Assembly (NCBI GenBank): GCA_035651995.1
Contig: DASRER010000006.1
Location: 124,001 to 188,000, forward strand
Direction: 5' to 3'
Length of the DNA: 64,000 nt
Origin: Terriglobales bacterium
Lineage (GTDB): Bacteria > Acidobacteriota > Terriglobia > Terriglobales > Acidobacteriaceae
Each line of letters begins with the position of its first letter. Position 1 is the first letter of the stretch. The translations under genes were made by a program, and so were the position numbers. Below, piece after piece: positions 8,138 through 17,604 of this stretch. The notes under the pieces are model-generated. The model ran no database searches. It was not told the origin of the DNA and saw only the letters and a list, made by a program, of their open reading frames with translations.

Positions 8138-9735
8138 CAGCGGTCACCCGCCGCCACCGGCTGCGGCACCAAGCCTTCGGTGAGCACGCGCCCGGTGGCG
8201 TTCGAGGGCTGATTGATTCCCAGCAGCGACGCCAGTGTCGGGGCCATGTCGGCCGGCTCCGCGTGCGTGCGATAAATCCCGCTGCGGAAGGGCAGGCCGT
8301 AGAACAGCAGCGGGACGTGCGTGTCGTAGCTGTACGGCGAGCCGTGCGTGGTGCCGCTGCGCCAGGGAAGCGTGAACGGCGGCATCTGCGCCAGCAGATA
8401 CCAGCCGCCGTACGGGGAGTAACCGTGCGCGAAGCGGCGGCCGGTGTCGGTGCTGGGCACATCGCCGGCCGCCAGTTGCACTTTGGTGAAGTACGCCCGC
8501 GCGCCCAGCTCCTTCAGCGCTTCGCCCGCCACACGCTCCGCTTCAGCCTCGCTCGCCGCCTTCGTTCCCGCGAACGCCTCATCGTTCAGGTAGACCAACG
8601 GCCACTCCAGGTGCCGGACGAAGTCGTTCCGCGTGCTGCCCAGGCGCGCGCCAATCAGCGCGCTCACCTTCTGCCGGTCGGCAGCCTGGAAGCCGAGCAC
8701 CGGCGCCGGAATGCGCAATCGTTCCGTCGTCGCCACCGTCGGCGACACGCCGTGGTCGGCGGTCAGCGCGATCCAGATGTTGGCCAGCCCGACCTGCCGG
8801 CCGAGAAAGGCGAAGAATTCGGCCAGTTGCCGGTCGAGGGCCAGCGCCATCGCCGCCGCCTGCGGCGAGTCGGGCCCAACTTCGTGCCCGAGAATGTCGA
8901 GCGCCGAAAGGCTCACCACCAGCAGGTCGGTGGCAGGTCCGGAGCCCAGCTTCTCCTGCGTCACCAGTTCGCGCGCGAACTCAAGCTCGTAGTCGTTGCC
9001 GAAGGGCGTGGAGCCGACCGAGTGGTAGTAATCGCCGTTGCCGCGAGTGGAGCGCAGCACATTGCCCTTGGCGTCTTTCCACTCCAGGTCCAGGTACTTG
9101 TCGCCGCGCTTCGCGTTGTTGAAGGCGGCCACCCACTCGGGAAGCTGCTGCCGGTAAAACGAAGACGTGATGAATACGCCGGTCGCCTGATCGATCCAGT
9201 ACGCGCCGTCGGCGGCAAAGCCCGCCGGCAACACCGAGGAGCGGTCCTTCAGCGAGATGGTGAACACCCGCGCTTTGCCGCCGGTGGCCAGCTTCAATTC
9301 GTCGCCGAGGGTGGAGCCGAGCAGGTTCCGCGGCGAAGCGCCAATGCCCGGCTTCGACGCGCCAACCAGCGTGGTCGTGTCGTCTTCCACGCTGGTCACC
9401 ATCTTCTTCTTCGCCGGGTTCCACCACTCGTTGGCGAAGATGCCGTGTCCGCTCGAGTACGTTCCGGTGAGCAGCGTCGCGTGGCCGGGCGCGGTAAACG
9501 TGGCCGGATAGTCGTAATTGCAGTCGGTGAACCAGGCGCCGCGCTCCATCAGCAGGCGGAAGCCGCCCTGGCCGAACTGCTCGTGATAGCGCTCCAGGTA
9601 ATCGCCACGAAACTGGTCGATCACCACCACCACAATCAGCTTGGGACGCGCGTTGTACGCCGATGCGGCCGCCGTAGCGTTCGCTATCAGCAGCGCGGCC
9701 AGGAGAATGAAGACGCGAGAAAAGGGGAGTTTCAT
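8137..9735 (-). CDS. Exported alkaline phosphatase, PafA-like
   Basis: A 532-residue periplasmic phosphomonoesterase of the alkaline phosphatase/NPP superfamily. It has a signal peptide (FILLAALLIANATAAASA), metal site VVVVIDQFRGDYL, and Thr nucleophile ATFTAPGHATLLTG (about Thr81). Asn in GIFANEWWN (about 102) and SLKDRSSVLP (about 160-170) match the Asn, Lys and Arg that PafA uses to bind phosphate monoesters. SALDILGHEVGPDS and ALTADHGVSPT complete the metal ligands. Its stop overlaps the pyrD start. It may release phosphate from organic esters, including nucleotides. Confidence 0.85.
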   Translation of the reverse strand: MKLPFSRVFILLAALLIANATAAASAYNARPKLIVVVVIDQFRGDYLERYHEQFGQGGFRLLMERGAWFTDCNYDYPATFTAPGHATLLTGTYSSGHGIFANEWWNPAKKKMVTSVEDDTTTLVGASKPGIGASPRNLLGSTLGDELKLATGGKARVFTISLKDRSSVLPAGFAADGAYWIDQATGVFITSSFYRQQLPEWVAAFNNAKRGDKYLDLEWKDAKGNVLRSTRGNGDYYHSVGSTPFGNDYELEFARELVTQEKLGSGPATDLLVVSLSALDILGHEVGPDSPQAAAMALALDRQLAEFFAFLGRQVGLANIWIALTADHGVSPTVATTERLRIPAPVLGFQAADRQKVSALIGARLGSTRNDFVRHLEWPLVYLNDEAFAGTKAASEAEAERVAGEALKELGARAYFTKVQLAAGDVPSTDTGRRFAHGYSPYGGWYLLAQMPPFTLPWRSGTTHGSPYSYDTHVPLLFYGLPFRSGIYRTHAEPADMAPTLASLLGINQPSNATGRVLTEGLVPQPVAAGDR

Positions 9736-9750
9736 CGCCGGCTAGTGTAA

Positions 9751-11181
<1,431 letters not shown>

Positions 11182-11209
11182 TCGCCGCAGCGGGCACAAT
11201 TGGCGCCTG

Positions 11210-11230
11210 GCACGGCGCCTTGGGCCGTGC
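11210..11230. terminator. Hairpin downstream of serS, possible terminator
   Basis: GCACGGC, a 7-base loop, and GCCGTGC form a perfect 7-bp stem 30 bases after serS. No U-tract follows, so intrinsic termination is uncertain. Confidence 0.3.
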
Positions 11231-11354
11231 AAGCCCGGATTTCCTTCGCGTCCCTGGTGTGAACGCTTTGACTTTTCACGCCCGGGCACGGACCCCTCAC
11301 CGCCAAATGCCAATGGCTAAGCGCCCACGCCGCTACAGGTACAATCATCAAGGC

Positions 11355-11375
11355 TGACAACTGGCAACCGGCAAC
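11355..11375. repeat. Heptamer repeat array
   Basis: Three 7-base units, TGACAAC, TGGCAAC and CGGCAAC, just before the small membrane gene. A possible -10 (TACAAT) lies at 11340-11345. Confidence 0.45.
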
Positions 11376-11396
11376 TGCTTGAGCCTCTGGTCCACA

Positions 11397-11750
11397 ATGC
11401 GCAGCTACATTTTCTGGACGCACGAGCGCGGCTCGCTGCACTACGACGTCATGGTCACGCTCATCCTGGCCTTCATCTTCCTGACGCCTCTCTGGGTGAA
11501 TTTCAAAGACAAACCTGTAGCAGCTCCGGAGCATCAAAGCGGAGTAGTTGTCGTTCCCGACGGAAAAGGCGGATTCATCTATCAGATTGAAGCGGCCGAC
11601 GTTGAGGCCGCCGACGAGGCCTCGCTGCGCGAACAGCTGCTGCGCATCGTCGAGCCCATCGCCGGCGAGGTCGAGATCGACCGCTACGAACTGGTCCGCG
11701 ACGCGCGCAACAATCCGCTGCTCTATCGCGTCTGGGTCCGGCGTTATTAG
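11397..11750 (+). CDS. Small single-pass membrane protein of unknown function
   Basis: 117 residues from ATG 11397; a TTG at 11379 in the same frame would add six residues but sits at the edge of a heptamer repeat. One membrane segment (about residues 17-35, VTLILAFIFLTPLWVNF) is followed by a soluble alpha/beta-looking tail with DGKGGFIYQIEAADVEAADE and EVEIDRYELVRD. The order suggests a periplasmic C-terminal domain, or a cytoplasmic one if the N-terminus is outside. I do not recognise the family. Strong codon bias and full-length coding character support a real gene. Confidence 0.6.
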   Translation: MRSYIFWTHERGSLHYDVMVTLILAFIFLTPLWVNFKDKPVAAPEHQSGVVVVPDGKGGFIYQIEAADVEAADEASLREQLLRIVEPIAGEVEIDRYELVRDARNNPLLYRVWVRRY

Positions 11751-11799
11751 CAGCCGGCACTGAGGATTCGATTTCGGAGGGGCACGGCCCGGCAGGGAC

Positions 11800-11871
11800 G
11801 GGCTGCAGCCCCGGACGGGAAGAACGAGCGCGGCGCCGTCACGGCCGCGCAGGAACCGGGGCTCCAGCCCC
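11800..11871. repeat. Inverted GC-rich intergenic repeat
   Basis: GGGCTGCAGCCCCGG (11800-11814) and CCGGGGCTCCAGCCCC (11856-11871) are inverted copies, themselves partly palindromic, between two genes on the + strand. Confidence 0.5.
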
Positions 11872-11887
11872 TGAGGGGCTTGCTCGA

Positions 11888-12601
11888 GTGAAGAGAACAC
11901 TGCACTGCTTGGGCGTCGCTGCGCTGGCGCTCTTTATGGCACACGCGCAAACGGCTGCACCTCAAACCGCTCCGCCCCAGGCCGCCACCAACCTGGAATC
12001 CGTCCTTGCCACCATGGACAAGGCCGCCGCGGAGTTCAAGTCTGCCGAAGCCGACTTTGTCTGGGACACGTATCAAAAAGTGGTCAACGAAACTGACACG
12101 CAGAAGGGGAAGATCTACTTCCGCCGCAGCGGCAAAAAGATCCAGATGGGCTCCGACATCACTGCGCCCGCGCCCAAGTACGTGCTCTACGATGGCGATA
12201 AAGTGCAGATCTACGAACCCAAAATCGACCAGGTCACGCAGTACCGCACCGCCAAAAATCGCGGCGACTTCGAGACCTTCCTCGTCCTCGGTTTCGGGGG
12301 CGGCGGCCACGAGCTGCGAAACTCGTTTGAGGTGAAATTCGCGGGCGTGGAAAACGTGGACGGCATTCGCGCCGCCAGGCTCGACCTGGCGCCCAGGAGC
12401 GAGCGCGCGCGCAGCATGTTCAGCCACATCCTGCTGTGGATCGACCTCACGCGCGGCATCGCCGTGCGTCAGCAGCTGCTCGAGCCCTCCGGGGACTACC
12501 GCGACGCCCGCTACAGCAACATCAGGCTCAACCAGGACCTGCCCCGCGACGTTTTCAAGCTCAAGACCACGAGCAAGACGCGGGTCGTAACTCCACAGTG
12601 A
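11888..12601 (+). CDS. LolA-like outer-membrane lipoprotein carrier family protein
   Basis: 237 residues from GTG 11888, with GAGGGG upstream. A signal peptide (about 1-20, LGVAALALFMAHAQ) targets the periplasm. The rest fits the LolA/LolB-like half-barrel: LDKAAAEFKSAEADFVW-like start (partly read), KIYFRRSGKKIQMGSDI, YVLYDGDKVQIYEPKIDQV, LLWIDLTRGIAVRQQL and YRDARYSNIRLNQDLP followed by FKLKTT at the C-terminus. Many acidobacterial genomes carry several such proteins, so this need not be the housekeeping LolA. No LolCDE genes are nearby. Confidence 0.75.
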   Translation: MKRTLHCLGVAALALFMAHAQTAAPQTAPPQAATNLESVLATMDKAAAEFKSAEADFVWDTYQKVVNETDTQKGKIYFRRSGKKIQMGSDITAPAPKYVLYDGDKVQIYEPKIDQVTQYRTAKNRGDFETFLVLGFGGGGHELRNSFEVKFAGVENVDGIRAARLDLAPRSERARSMFSHILLWIDLTRGIAVRQQLLEPSGDYRDARYSNIRLNQDLPRDVFKLKTTSKTRVVTPQ

Positions 12602-12761
12602 GAAAGACCTTGCTGCCGTTTTTGCCAGTTCGCCGTTGCGCTTGGCGGCACTTTGACAAACTTTGCCGTAGAACCCGAGTAGAAGCAACGCTATACTGCG
12701 CCAAGTTAGGCCACTGACGGCGCGCCCTTCGTACTTTGCATCCTAAGGAACCGGTTTTTGC

Positions 12762-12977
12762 ATGGCCCGAGTGTTCACCATCCCCGTTCGGCCCGGCCGT
12801 AAGCCCAGCAAGCCTCGCAGTGACGATCCCCGCTACCTCGAAGGCCAGCGCCTGCTCGTCGAGGCCATGAAGTATCTGGCCAAGGAAGATCCGCAGGTGA
12901 ACCGCCCTGCCATCGAGCTGCTCTCCGAGCACTTCCGCACTCGCTTCCGCATGACCGACTCGCCGCTCAACGAGTAG
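12762..12977 (+). CDS. Small conserved-looking protein, function unknown
   Basis: 71 residues; ATG 12762 has AAGGAA about 12 bases upstream. Basic, Pro-rich N-terminus (TIPVRPGRKPSKPRS), then two predicted helices (GQRLLVEAMKYLAKED and AIELLSEHFRTRFRM). No membrane segment or signal. A TATACT (12692-12697) upstream may be its -10. I do not recognise the family; it could be a small nucleic-acid-binding or regulatory protein, but nothing proves this. Confidence 0.55.
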   Translation: MARVFTIPVRPGRKPSKPRSDDPRYLEGQRLLVEAMKYLAKEDPQVNRPAIELLSEHFRTRFRMTDSPLNE

Positions 12978-13042
12978 CCGCGCGGGCGCTCCGGTTTTCA
13001 AGCTACATCCGGCGCCACGAAACGAATGCTGTTGCCGTCGGG

Positions 13043-13121
13043 TGGTTATTTGCGATTGGTCCGGGTCTCACCGCCCAGGCAAGATAACAAGTAGCGAATC
13101 ACCAATCACCAATCACCCTGG
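13043..13121. repeat. Heptamer repeat with weak inverted partner
   Basis: Units of TCACCAA (13099-13119 region) repeat at 7-base spacing. GATTGGT on the other side (about 13056-13062) is their inverse, so the arms form a loose palindrome in the gap before the large fusion gene. Confidence 0.4.
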
Positions 13122-13169
13122 TTTGACGCCTCTTCTGCCGCAGCTTACGATTAAATCAAACCCCCGTTC

Positions 13170-16100
13170 ATGGCCACCCAGGTTTTCTTTGATCCGGAGC
13201 GCAAACGCTGGAGGCGCCTGCGATTCATCCTCAACGTTGCCGGCGTGCTGACCACCCTGCTAATCGTGTTTTTCGCGCTCAGCCTCTATCGGCAAACTTC
13301 GTTGCCTGACCTGCTGCTGCCCGGGCCCAAGCGGCCCTACCGCCCGATCAAGGAAACCGAGCGCCGCAGGTACCCCCGCCGCCCCATCACCCGGCGCAAG
13401 ACCACGGCCGCGCCCTCGCAGGTCGTCCTCAACTCCGGGGAAGGCATTCGCGCGGCTTTTTACGTCACCTGGGACGCGGGCAGCTTCGCCTCGCTCAAGG
13501 AATACGGCCACCAGATCGACCTGCTCTTTCCCGAGTGGCTGCACGTGCTCACCGCCGACGGCCACCTGCAGGCCGTCAACCAGGACAATGTCCTGTTCGA
13601 CGTGCTCAAGCCGGCCGGGCAGGTCACCAAGTTCGACGAACGCGTCATGGACCTGATCAAGCGGGAAAAACTCCCGATGGACGTTTTCCCGCTGGTCAAC
13701 AACTTCGATCCCATCGCCAATGACTGGGTGAGCGACATCGGCGGCATGCTTTCCGCGCCGGCCGCGCGCGCGCACTTTCGCCAGGAGCTGATGACCTTTG
13801 TCGCCAGCGACGGCTACAAAGGCCTCGCGCTCGATCTGGAAGGCTTTCCCTTCGCCGCGCAGCCCGGATATCGCGCGCTGGTCGCCGAACTCTGCGACGA
13901 CCTGCATCGCCGCGGCTTGAAGCTCTACATCAGCGTCCCGCCGCGCAACGAGGACTTTGACTATGCCTTCATGGCGGCGCACGCCGACGGCGTCGTCATC
14001 ATGAACTACGACCAGCACTTTCCCGGCGGTCCGGCGGGCCCGGTCGCCGCGCTGGATTGGTTCGTGCAGAACCTGGAGCGCGACCTGAAGCTGATGCCGC
14101 GGGAAAAAATCATTTGCGCCATCGCCAACTACGGCTACAACTTCCCGCAGCCGAAGCGCGGCAAACCCGCGCCCGAGGTGAAGGGCGTGAGCGTGCAGGA
14201 GGCCTGGCTCGAGGCGCAGGAGTCGGAAGCCGAGGTCGAGTTCGACGACGACTCCCTCACCCCGCACTTCGCCTACATGGACGAGGAGGACGTCCGCCAC
14301 GACGTCTGGTTCCTCGACGCCGTCACCGCGCTCAACCAGATGCGCGCCGCGCAGCGCCTCGGCATCAACACTTTCGCGCTCTGGCGGCTGGGCGGCGAAG
14401 ATCGCTCGCTCTGGAAGGTCTGGGACAATCCCGCCGACGCCGCCGGCGTCGAAGGGCTGAAGCTGGTGCCGCCCGGCCGCGACGTCGACTTCGAGGGCCG
14501 CGGCGAAGTTTTCCGCATCCAGCAGGCGCCGACGCCGGGGCAACGCGCCATCACGCTCGACCCATCCGGCGTCATCACCACCGAAAGCTTCTCCCGCCTG
14601 CCGTCGCCCTACCAGATCGCCGAATACGGCGGCGGCGACGAGAAGCAGATCGCCATCACCTTCGACGACGGTCCCGACCCGCAGTGGACGCCCAGGATTC
14701 TCGACGTGCTGAAGCGCGAGCACGCGCCCGCCGCGTTTTTCATCATCGGCTCGGAGGCCGAGCGTTATCCCGCGCTGCTCAAGCGCATTGTCAGCGAAGG
14801 CCACGAAATCGGCAATCACACCTGGACGCATCCCGACATCAGCGACATCTCGCGCCCCGCCATGCGCATTGAGATGAACGCCACCGAGCGGCTGTTCGAA
14901 TCCAAGCTCGGCGTCAAGCCGGTCTATTTCCGCCCGCCCTATGGCATTGACCAGGAGCCCGACACCGACGACCAGGTGCGCCCGCTCGAGATCATGCAGG
15001 AGGCCGGTTACATCGCCATCGGCTCCAAGCTCGACCCGCACGACTGGGAACTGAACCCAAAGCCGGCCGCCGAAGACATCGTCAACGGCCCGCACGGCAT
15101 CTTCGGCCATCTCCCTCCCTGCGAGCCCGGCGACCAGCGCTGCGGCAACATCATCCTGCTGCACGACGGCGGCGGCGACCGCACCGAAACCCTGCGCGCC
15201 CTGCCCATCATCATTCAGGGCCTGCGCGCCCGCGGCTTCCAGATCGTTCCCGTCTCGCGCCTCATCGGCAAGACGCGCGCCGAGGTGATGCCCGCCATCG
15301 CGTCCGGCGAGCGCTGGTCGGCGTGGCTCGACAGCTTCGGCTTCTGGATCTTCGGCGCGCTCCAGAACGGCATCGTCCTGGTCTTTTTCCTCGGCGACGT
15401 GCTCATGAGCGCGCGCCTGTTCCTGGTCGGAACTTCGGCGCTGTTCGATCGCCTGCGCGGCCGCCGCACGCCCCTTCCCACCGGCGCGACGACTTACTTG
15501 CCGGCCGTCGCCGTGCTCATCCCGGCCTACAACGAAGAAAAAGTCATCGAGCGCACGGTGCGCGCCGCGCTCGATTCCGAATACGCCGGCGCTTTAAGGG
15601 TCATCCTGATTGACGACGGCTCCAAGGATTCGACCTTCGAAGTTGTGCAGCGCGCATTCCGCGCAGAAATTGCCGCCGGTCGCCTGCTTGCGCTCTCCCA
15701 GGCCAACGCCGGCAAGGCCGAAGCGCTGAACTTCGGCTTGCGCCATGTGACGGAAGAACTCTTCGTCGGCATTGACGCCGACACCGTCATTTCACCCGCC
15801 GCCATCGCGCGTCTGGTCCCGCACTTCGTGAACGAACGCGTCGCTGCCGTCGCCGGCAACGCCAAGGTCGGCAACCGTGTGAACCTGTGGACGCGCTGGC
15901 AGGCGCTGGAGTACGTCACCAGCCAGAACTTCGAGCGCCGCGCGCTGAACACCTTGGGGGCGGTCAGCGTCGTTCCCGGCGCGCTCGGCGCCTGGCGAAC
16001 TGCAGCCGTGCGCGAAGCCGGCGGCTACCACACCGACACCGTGGCCGAAGACGCCGACCTCACCATGGCGCTGCTCCAGCGCGGCTACCGCGTGGAATAC

Positions 16101-16649
16101 GAAGACCGCGCGCTCGCCTTCACCGAAGCGCCCTCCAGCGCGCGCGGACTCATGCGCCAGCGCTTCCGCTGGTCGTTCGGCATCCTGCAATCGCTGTGGA
16201 AGCACCGCGGCGTCTTCGGACGCAAAGGTGTGCTGGGCTTTGTGGCGCTGCCCAACATCCTCATCTTCCAGATCCTGCTGCCGCTGGTTTCGCCGTTCAT
16301 TGACCTGATGTTCGCCGCCGGCATCGCCGCCTACCTGTTCGACCGCGCCTTCCACCCGCTCACCGCCGACGCGCGCAGCCTGCAAAAACTGCTGCTCTTC
16401 TTCCTCGCCTTCCTCATCATTGACTTCATCACCAGCGCCATCGCCTTCGCCCTGGAGCGCCGCGAGCCGGAGAGCCGCGAGGGCGTGCTCCTGCTGGGTG
16501 ACGTCTGGATCCAGCGCTTCATCTACCGCCAGTTGTTTTCTGTGGTGTTGTTCCGCACGCTGAAGCGCGCGCTGGAAGGGAAGCACTTCGCCTGGGACAA
16601 GCTGGAGCGCACCGCCGCCGTCGGCTACGCCCGCGCCGCGAAGACCTGA
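13170..16649 (+). CDS. GH18-like / polysaccharide deacetylase / GT2 fusion protein
   Basis: A 1159-residue envelope protein combining three activities. An N-terminal membrane helix (about 12-37) is followed by a GH18-type barrel (about 85-430), with GLALDLEGFPF in the place of the DxxDxDxE catalytic motif and LYISVPPRNEDFDY. A NodB deacetylase domain (about 490-700) has TFDDGPDPQWTP, GNHTWTHPDIS, FRPPYG and ILLHDGGGDRTETL. After a membrane helix (about 725-745) comes a GT2 domain (about 775-1010) with VLIPAYNEEKVIE, IDDGSKDSTF, GIDADTV, EDADLTMALLQRG and QRFRWSFG, then more membrane helices. It probably makes, deacetylates and trims a beta-linked GlcNAc-type polymer, as PgaB/PgaC do from separate genes. 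The polymer is an inference. Confidence 0.85.
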   Translation: MATQVFFDPERKRWRRLRFILNVAGVLTTLLIVFFALSLYRQTSLPDLLLPGPKRPYRPIKETERRRYPRRPITRRKTTAAPSQVVLNSGEGIRAAFYVTWDAGSFASLKEYGHQIDLLFPEWLHVLTADGHLQAVNQDNVLFDVLKPAGQVTKFDERVMDLIKREKLPMDVFPLVNNFDPIANDWVSDIGGMLSAPAARAHFRQELMTFVASDGYKGLALDLEGFPFAAQPGYRALVAELCDDLHRRGLKLYISVPPRNEDFDYAFMAAHADGVVIMNYDQHFPGGPAGPVAALDWFVQNLERDLKLMPREKIICAIANYGYNFPQPKRGKPAPEVKGVSVQEAWLEAQESEAEVEFDDDSLTPHFAYMDEEDVRHDVWFLDAVTALNQMRAAQRLGINTFALWRLGGEDRSLWKVWDNPADAAGVEGLKLVPPGRDVDFEGRGEVFRIQQAPTPGQRAITLDPSGVITTESFSRLPSPYQIAEYGGGDEKQIAITFDDGPDPQWTPRILDVLKREHAPAAFFIIGSEAERYPALLKRIVSEGHEIGNHTWTHPDISDISRPAMRIEMNATERLFESKLGVKPVYFRPPYGIDQEPDTDDQVRPLEIMQEAGYIAIGSKLDPHDWELNPKPAAEDIVNGPHGIFGHLPPCEPGDQRCGNIILLHDGGGDRTETLRALPIIIQGLRARGFQIVPVSRLIGKTRAEVMPAIASGERWSAWLDSFGFWIFGALQNGIVLVFFLGDVLMSARLFLVGTSALFDRLRGRRTPLPTGATTYLPAVAVLIPAYNEEKVIERTVRAALDSEYAGALRVILIDDGSKDSTFEVVQRAFRAEIAAGRLLALSQANAGKAEALNFGLRHVTEELFVGIDADTVISPAAIARLVPHFVNERVAAVAGNAKVGNRVNLWTRWQALEYVTSQNFERRALNTLGAVSVVPGALGAWRTAAVREAGGYHTDTVAEDADLTMALLQRGYRVEYEDRALAFTEAPSSARGLMRQRFRWSFGILQSLWKHRGVFGRKGVLGFVALPNILIFQILLPLVSPFIDLMFAAGIAAYLFDRAFHPLTADARSLQKLLLFFLAFLIIDFITSAIAFALERREPESREGVLLLGDVWIQRFIYRQLFSVVLFRTLKRALEGKHFAWDKLERTAAVGYARAAKT

Positions 16650-16650
16650 A

Positions 16651-16740
16651 GCCAACCACAAAGGACCCACGACGGGCACAAAGGGGACGTGGCTGGGATT
16701 CTTTCGTGCCCTTCGTGTCCTTTGTGCCTTTGTGGCTGGC
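16651..16740. repeat. Inverted pair of 8/9-base-unit arrays
   Basis: The left arm 16651-16689 has CACAAAGGA-type units. The right arm 16702-16740 is its inverse (units such as TTCGTGTCC and TTTGTGCC), with a 12-base centre. It lies between the converging fusion gene and MOSC pseudogene and could end both transcripts. Confidence 0.65.
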
Positions 16741-16752
16741 TTTGGAGTTCAC

Positions 16753-17488
16753 TCAAGGCGCCACGCGGATCGCATCGCCCACGCTCGCCACGCCTTCGTG
16801 CACCGTCACGCCGTACACCCCGATGCACGCGCCATGCTTCTGCGCCACCGTCTTGAGCACCGCCGGGTCCTGCTCGCCGGTTTCCGGATCGAGGTTGATC
16901 ATCACGCAGCGCGGGTCGCGTTCCTTGATGAGCACGCGCAGTTCCGGCCCGATCTGGATCGTCTTTCCGACCAGGGAATCTTCGAACTGCGCGCCGCCCT
17001 CCTTCCATTCGGCGTAGAAGTTCGCGCGGAAGCGCCGATGCCCAATTGCCGTGCCGATTTCGGCAGCCAGCATCTCCACCGTCTTGAGGCCGAACAATGA
17101 CACGGGCGCGGCATCCTGCATGCCGCGCTCGCTGAAGCGCAGCTTCAGCGGACGCTTCCACCGCCGCTCCAGCGCCGCCAGGAACGCCGCGTCTTCCACG
17201 TCGGCCTCGTGCCTTCGGGCGTGGTGACCTCCACGCGGTAAGTGCGCGCCTCGGGAAAGTGCTTGTCTTCGCTCGCCGGCTCGAGGTAGCGCGGACGAAA
17301 CAGCGCCATCTCCGGCACCTCGCGCGCGGTCACCCAGGGGAAGTTGCTGGTCTTTGCCGGATCGACGAACGCGAACACGCGGTCGCCGGCCACGCCGCCG
17401 TAGGTCACAACACGCGCTCCAGGTCTTCGCCGCGCATGCTCTTAACCGGATACCGCCGCACCACTTTGACGATTCCGATCTCGGTCAT
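16753..17488 (-). pseudogene. MOSC-domain protein gene with two frameshifts
   Basis: Three successive reading frames together give one MOSC protein. From ATG 17488 the first frame reads MTEIGIVKVVRRYPVKSM and stops in a TGA near 17407. The second (from 17408) continues TYGGVAGDRVFAFVD. The third (to 16753) continues EDAAFLAALERRW and ends with RDPRCVMINLDPETGEQD, the MOSC Cys region. Each join needs one inserted base, at a TTGTGACC site and at a GAAGGCACGAGG site, both next to G or C doublets. Either the gene is dead or these are two assembly errors. Intact members transfer or carry sulfur bound to molybdenum cofactor. Confidence 0.75.
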
Positions 17489-17548
17489 GCCCGACGTTGT
17501 AGTCCCGCCCCGGCAGCCAGTCAACTCTGCCGCGAGCATTCGGCCAAC

Positions 17549-17581
17549 GACCGATGACCAGCGACCAGCGACTGCTAAAAT
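17549..17581 (+). promoter_or_regulatory. Heptamer array leading into an extended -10 for pruA
   Basis: Four 7-base units (GACCGAT, GACCAGC, GACCAGC, GACTGCT, 17549-17576) run into TGCTAAAAT (17573-17581), a good extended -10 about 24 bases before the pruA start. Confidence 0.4.
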
Positions 17582-17604
17582 AGGGGTTTGACGAGGTCCC
17601 GATC

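Noticed and set aside
13260-15164. 634-codon open frame on the reverse strand of the large fusion gene
   Set aside because: It is an open antisense frame caused by high-GC codon use; its translation is low-complexity, rich in Val/Asp/Gly/Arg, with no domain, and the forward strand has three clear domains.
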